A stretch of 64,000 nt of DNA, taken from Tubiluchus corallicola. Taxonomy: Eukaryota; Priapulida; Priapulimorpha; Priapulimorphida; Tubiluchidae. The translations under genes and the position numbers were made by a program. Numbering within the stretch: position 1 is the stretch's first letter; every line of letters begins with the position of its first letter. Below the pieces are notes generated by a model. It had not been told where the DNA came from and ran no database searches. It saw only the letters and a list, made by a program, of their open reading frames with translations. The stretch covers positions 1 to 64,000 of the forward strand of contig JAQGDQ010001044.1 in the NCBI GenBank assembly GCA_030141605.1, written 5' to 3'. Below are positions 60,201 through 64,000 of this stretch, piece after piece.

Positions 60201-62485
60201 CAAGCAGAAATTACTGGGAAGACGTCGGTCTGGACTCTGGACATGCTAGAGTAGTACCAAGCAGAAATTACTGGGAAGATGTCGGTCTGGACTCTGGACA
60301 TGCAAGAGTAGTACCAAGCAGAAATTACCGGGAAGACGTCGGTCTGGACTCTGGACATGCCAGAGTAGTACCAAGCAGAAATTACTGGGAAGACGTCGGT
60401 CTGGACTCTGGACATGCCAGAGTAGTACCAAGCAGAAATTACTGGGAAGATGTCGGTCTGGACTCTGGACATGCATTAATAGCCCTTCCACATTCAGTTC
60501 TGGTTTTCAGTGAGACTTTTAAGTCGATTCAGTTTAAATCTCTTTTCTTTCTTAAAAATGAGAAATTCCTAGGCTCAAAAGTACTTTTTGCAAATGGCAT
60601 GTACTTTAGGATATGGAAATTTTTTTTACAATGCCTACATGTATGCTGTGCAGTTCTAAATGGTTGTTCTCTTACCTAACTTTCAATATTGTTATCAGAA
60701 ATTTAGTGTTTGGATGAAGTAGGCCTGCATTGAGAAAATACCTATACTGCTGAATGACATTAGCATCCAATGAACTGCACATCAAAAATCAATAACTTTA
60801 CCTACACTACTGAATGACATAACCATCTAATAAACTGCACATCAAAAAATCAATAACTTTACCAAAGGGAAGGAACAGGAAAGATGAGAAACCTTCAAGG
60901 GAAAATTGTTGCAACAACTTGATGGTTTTACAGTGCAATACAGCAATTAAATGATCAAAGGTCACTTAATAACACAAATTTCTAATGGACTTCTTCATAA
61001 CACACACACTGCTGCATGCCAGAAGCAACCACCCCATAAACTTCACGTCAGAAATCAGCCATTTTTTCCCAGTGCATAAGAAAAGCAGGCACGTCACAGT
61101 GTAGGTACCGATCTGTATTTCAAGACTCAAAACAACCTAAACTTTGATACTTATAAAATCCCGGACCTGGAAGAAACAGTTTTATAACATCATAAAGGAG
61201 TAAATGTTTAAAGGTCGTCGAAGGACGAAGAAACATGTAAACAAGGTGCCCGTGTCTGGCTGAAGAACGTAGCCATGGTAAAACAGATACTGAAAATTCA
61301 TTTAGCCACAAGGTGTTACATCATGAACGTAGATTTAATGAGATGTCAGTACTTCACAGGTAATGTCGAAACAAAGTACAGTGTCTTGATAGAACCAAGG
61401 AAATAATGAGCTGCCCCCCCCCCCCGTATGACATCCAAAAAATGCACTAATATTTGGATAATATCCTGTATCAGGATTAAACAGTTTGCAAAGGAAAAAT
61501 AAGGACCATTAAACAGTTAAAGAATATGGTACTTGAAATAGCACAAAAAATTCAACTTGCTGTCCTAGTCTAGAGGACTAAAAGTCTTGTTACATGTATT
61601 TGCCAGGTAAAGAGGACTAAAACTAAACAATCTTAGTGAATCATCTCATCAGCTTGGCTGACCTTAGCAGTAACCGTTTTCCTCGGAAGAACAGACAAAC
61701 AAACAAACATTTTTCGGGAAAAAGAGTCAAAGAAAGAAAAAATTTTCAGAACCTGGAAATTGTATTGTCATCGGGACAGATAATGAAAATCCGGGAACCT
61801 GTATATTTGATACACAGCAGAATTTACCATCATTTTAGGTTTCTGTGTAGCTTAACTGTAACCATCCTGAACCTAACCATAACCAGTTGTCAGATACAGT
61901 AGAATTTACCATCATTTTAGGTTACTGTGTAGCTTAACTGTAACCATCCTGAACCTAACCATAACCAGTTGTCAGATACAGTAGAATTTACCATCATTTT
62001 AGGTTTCTGTGTAGCTTAACTGTAACCATCCTGAACCTAACCATAACCAGTTGTCAGATACAGTAGAATTTACCATCATTTTAGGTTACTGTGTAGCTTA
62101 ACATAACCATCCTGAACCTAACCTAACCAGTTATCAATCACTAGAATTTACCATCATTTTAGGTTACTGTGTAGCTTAACCGTAACCATCCTGAACCTAA
62201 CCGTAACCAGTTAGTACAGTGAACTATCATGCAACTTACAATTTACTTCATCGGAGCCGTCGCTGCAGTCCTCTTGAGCGTCGCACACCCACGACATGTG
62301 AATGCAGTCGCCGTTTTTGCAGGAAAATTCCCGGCTGCTGCAGCGGGACGGCGTCGCATCCGTGGGACAGTTCTCCTCGTCCGAGCCGTCCTTGCAGTCC
62401 ACGTCACCGTCGCAACGCCACTCCTTCAGGATGCACTGGTTGTGCTCCGTACACATCCAATCCGTCTCCGCGCATTCGCCTTCAT
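54048..62485 (-). CDS. VLDLR/LRP8-like receptor, exons 6-10 (LA5-LA8, EGF-A, EGF-B, propeller start), right copy
   Basis: On the - strand the exons run 62240-62485, 57926-58177, 57302-57430, 55300-55415 and 54048-54247. The first three duplicate left-copy exons 6-8 with identical protein. The last two add a calcium-binding EGF-B and the first exon of the six-bladed YWTD beta-propeller, needed for acid-dependent ligand release in this family. Further propeller exons would be expected to the left of 54048, but the sequence there passes into the left arm, so this copy is cut too. Its exons 1-5 would lie beyond 64000. Phases are compatible and no stop is seen. Confidence 0.88.
54282..54721 (+). 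mobile_element. MITE family A, copy 3
   Basis: Colinear with 7050-7435 (GGAACAAGAAAAAATGAACT, TAAGGTTCTAGCTAGCTGTT). Its left ~90 bp (CACAGCAGCGCACTTTAACT) is duplicated in tandem. It sits between receptor exons 9 and 10. Confidence 0.8.
54873..55258. mobile_element. hAT MITE, 386 bp, perfect 8-bp target duplication
   Basis: Left end CAGGGATGTGCAAATTATCT and right end GGGCCGCAGTTTGCACACCC (shown on +) are inverted copies of the GGGTGTGCAAA..GGCCC theme common in animal hAT elements. GTTTACGT flanks it on both sides (54865-54872, 55259-55266). Confidence 0.9.
55300..55415 (-). CDS. Receptor exon 9: EGF-B, calcium-binding
   Basis: Reads [20 protein letters not shown], then [24 protein letters not shown] and C-x-N-x-x-G-x-Y-x-C-x-C mark a calcium-binding EGF module. 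The sixth Cys lies in the next exon (GFC). Acceptor cattgcag, donor gtgcgt, phase 0 out. It is in the unique spacer of the inverted repeat, so only the right copy has it. Confidence 0.92.
55584..56489. mobile_element. TIR element with TCCTCGCTTAACGACG ends
   Basis: GGAGTCCTCGCTTAACGACG at the left and the reverse complement of GGTAAGTCCTCGCTTAACAA at the right are inverted ends. Several ACGAC/CGTCGT motifs lie inside. A GATCATAGATATATA array (55795-56205) sits within it. Pogo/Tigger-like by its ends; family uncertain. Confidence 0.7.
55795..56205. repeat. (ATAGATCATAGATAT)n minisatellite
   Basis: About 400 bp of interspersed TAGATCATAGA and TATATAGATCA units with variable length. Frames through it (Met-Ile-Tyr) are artefacts. 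Confidence 0.93.
56817..57189 (+). repeat. Three tandem 5S-rRNA-like segments (right arm)
   Basis: Each ~125-bp unit has ATTGAAGTTAAGCAACA followed by GGTGACCGCCTG; the middle one has TGGATGGGTGACCGCCTG (56985-57002), the conserved 5S rRNA internal control region. The 5' and 3' thirds of 5S rRNA are not preserved, so these are not functional genes. They may be a 5S-derived (SINE3-type) retroposon that became tandem. Confidence 0.7.
57302..57430 (-). CDS. Receptor exon 8: EGF-A (right copy)
   Basis: Identical in sequence to 52701-52829. The acceptor and first eight exon bases are the innermost of 11 tandem 37-bp copies lying upstream in transcription (57428-57828). Donor gtaagc. Confidence 0.95.
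57428..57828 (-). repeat. 37-bp minisatellite copying the exon 8 acceptor (11 copies)
   Basis: On the - strand each unit is TAACTGTTGCTTCCCTTTTC, then ATCCACAG, then ATCGTAACT-type sequence: polypyrimidine tract, acceptor AG and the first eight bases of exon 8. All 11 are essentially identical, so the expansion is recent. The unit is 37 = 3x12+1; entering a distal copy meets TAA soon after. Confidence 0.96.
57926..58177 (-). CDS. Receptor exon 7: LA7 and LA8 (right copy)
   Basis: Same protein as 51958-52209. By eye, four base differences (GAC/GAT, ATT/ATC, GAT/GAC, CCA/CCG), all synonymous. Splice sites are conserved. Confidence 0.95.
58226..58746. mobile_element. TIR MITE with TTA target sites (right arm)
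   Basis: Twin of 51391-51905. The end near exon 7 reads AAGAGGCCATCTACATATAA, one change from the left copy. Confidence 0.85.
59690..60475. repeat. 57-bp minisatellite (right arm)
   Basis: Twin of 49654-50450 with about the same copy number but a different order of unit variants, including one with CACGGAAGAGTAG. Confidence 0.94.
60476..61814. other. Receptor intron 6, no gene seen (right arm)
   Basis: Mirror of 48314-49653; includes a C run near 61416-61426 and the two-copy ~62-bp duplication at 60735-60860. Confidence 0.5.
61815..62215. repeat. 82-bp minisatellite, 5 copies (right arm)
   Basis: Twin of 47915-48313. The fourth unit here (about 62100-62140) has several small deletions not seen in the left arm. 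Confidence 0.92.
62240..62485 (-). CDS. Receptor exon 6: LA5 and LA6 (right copy)
   Basis: Same 82-residue product as 47642-47887. By eye, four base differences (ATT/ATC, GGC/GGT, GAT/GAC twice), all synonymous. The acceptor here ends tgtatacag instead of tgtctacag. Confidence 0.95.
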
Positions 62486-62944
62486 CTGTATACAAATGAT
62501 AGATGCATTAAATATTCTAGTGAAAATTGTAATAAACTTACATTTGATTAAATTGAATTATTTACGATGTATTAAAGTTAATAGTGAGTATCCATGACTG
62601 TTGTAATTACGTTATATGGAATTATCACCATTAGCATCAATTCATTATCACTGTCATCACCATCACCACTGTCATCAGCATTAATATCACCATCGTTGTC
62701 GTCACTATCATCAACATCATCATTATCATTTTTTCGCATCTGTTTGCTTCTCTTCATTCAATGTATTTTTTTAGTTGTTGTTTATATGATTAGTTTAGTC
62801 TTATCCATGTTGAGCATAACTCATAAGTTAATTTCTTCTGCTGCGCTCATAGCACTGCAATGCATTGTTAATTTGTAATTGTATAACTTTCATTTTTGTA
62901 TCTGCTAAATGGATGAATAAATAAATCTAAATCTAACTGAGAAG

Positions 62945-63025
62945 AGAGTTCATGGCCGAGTGGGTAAGCGGGTGAATTTGCGTGAATGGCTCACGACTGT
63001 CCAGGTTCGATACTTGCTCTCGGAG
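62945..63025 (+). mobile_element. tRNA-like SINE head (right arm)
   Basis: TGGCCGAGTGGGTAAGCG (A box, 62953) and CCAGGTTCGATACT (B box, 63001) are spaced like a tRNA. It is preceded by a LINE-like tail ATGAATAAATAAATCTAAAT at 62911. It is not a folded tRNA with acceptor-stem pairing that I can verify. Confidence 0.6.
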
Positions 63026-64000
63026 ATTCCATTTGCCCTAATAATCGCGGCCGTGTACCTCGTTAACAGAGGAGGCATATGAAAGTTGTTAGGGCACTTT
63101 TATTGATTTAATGGCGCATATTAGAGAAATGAGCTCGATGACACGTAGATTCCAGTCATGCCACAAGAACATAGAGTTCAGTTGGTCATGCTGTTGGATA
63201 CTGAAGTGTACCGGGCGGCACATAAAAAACTGGTCAGCGGATGAAATGGACATTATAATCTCAAGAATACAGTTTTGGAAAATACGAAACAAAAACATGG
63301 CAGTGCCGTAATGAACAAACTTCTGCTTTCATAGAATGGTGGAAATCAGGACGAACTTTACCCACAATGCACCACGAGGAAAACTAGGCTAAGTGCAAGC
63401 AAAATAAAGCAAGCTTAGTTCAAATAAGGCATCGAGTGTACCTGTACCAGACAAATGCATGCGAAGTTTACAAGTTAAACAGCAAGAGGGCGCTGTGTTT
63501 TTCCAAAAAAAAACCGACTGCAATAATCAACCTATTGTCATATAACTAACTAATTAGTGTTTAATTACCTGTGGCGGGGGTAATTAGCACAATTATCTTA
63601 CAGGTAGTCAATTTTTATTTTTAAGCTTTCGTATTGATACTGTATTGAAGCTGTATACAACGCCGCCTGTATTTATAACTATGACACAGAAATCTTGGCA
63701 CACTGCCAACAACAATCAATCATATTATTACTCCAGCAATAACTCATTAATCATCCGTTAATGTAAGCAATGACGCGAAAGACAACACCTGTCGTATCAG
63801 CAGCTGCCAATGATTACAGGTAGACAATAGCATCTCCCCCCCACATCTCTCTAGGACATTCTACACCTATTTTTGACCGCGTCTCAGGTCATTGGCGTGG
63901 AGATATTTTATAATCTCGGGTCCGTCGACATGTTTTTATGGTTTTTATGGTGGATGGCCATTATTAAACTTTTAATAAACCTGTTTCATGACTATATCTG
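63026..64000. other. Receptor intron 5, no gene seen (right arm)
   Basis: Mirror of 46129-47097. No exon; frames near 63089-63311 are shared by both arms but have no splice or family support. Confidence 0.5.

Larger units (their letters stand above)
56329..64000 (-). repeat. Inverted duplication, right arm
   Basis: Reverse complement of 46129-53812; continues past the window end. Differences from the left arm include the 37-bp array (11 versus 2 copies), the missing ~330-bp intron 7 segment, single-base changes throughout and eight synonymous changes in 627 coding bases. Confidence 0.97.

Overview
The window is nuclear DNA of an invertebrate animal. Long introns with GT/AG boundaries, dense miniature inverted-repeat transposons, tRNA-derived and 5S-like SINE sequences, LINE 3' ends and many micro- and minisatellites all point that way. 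No rRNA gene, operon, CRISPR array or intact transposon ORF is visible. I cannot name the species. The many tandem repeats built across exon-intron junctions, and about 1.3% synonymous-only divergence between two copies of one gene, fit a highly polymorphic marine invertebrate; amphioxus is one candidate, but this is inference.

Region 1 (1-14,951, + strand) is the C-terminal half of glycine decarboxylase (GLDC, P-protein of the mitochondrial glycine cleavage system). Thirteen exons (514-14,571) join with consistent phases into 1,650 nt, i.e. 549 codons plus stop. The 5' half lies before the window. Exon 2 (both ends) and exon 7 (5' end) have their splice junctions copied into tandem arrays.

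Region 2 (14,952-19,159) is intergenic, with three MITEs.

Region 3 (19,160-52,829, + strand) is the 5' part of an LDL-receptor-family gene: a signal-peptide exon, eight LDL-receptor class A (LA) repeats and a first EGF module. This is the VLDLR/LRP8 layout. Intron 2 (22.6 kb) is full of minisatellites, microsatellites and MITEs. It also holds a candidate alternative signal-peptide exon (36,478-36,538) in the right splice phase to join exon 3.

Region 4 (46,129-64,000) is a large inverted duplication. The left arm is 46,129-53,812 and the right arm is 56,329 to the window end, around a 2.5-kb spacer. The right arm plus spacer carries exons 6-10 of the same receptor on the - strand, adding EGF-B and the first YWTD propeller exon. 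The junction cuts the gene, so neither copy is complete here. It is either a head-to-head join of two haplotypes in the assembly or a real inverted duplication.

The main structural themes are: (a) splice sites captured inside tandem arrays at five exon junctions of the two genes, one array differing from 2 to 11 copies between the arms; (b) the inverted duplication; (c) a possible second promoter and signal peptide for the receptor; (d) adjacency of GLDC and a VLDLR-like gene, which also lie on the same chromosome band region in human.
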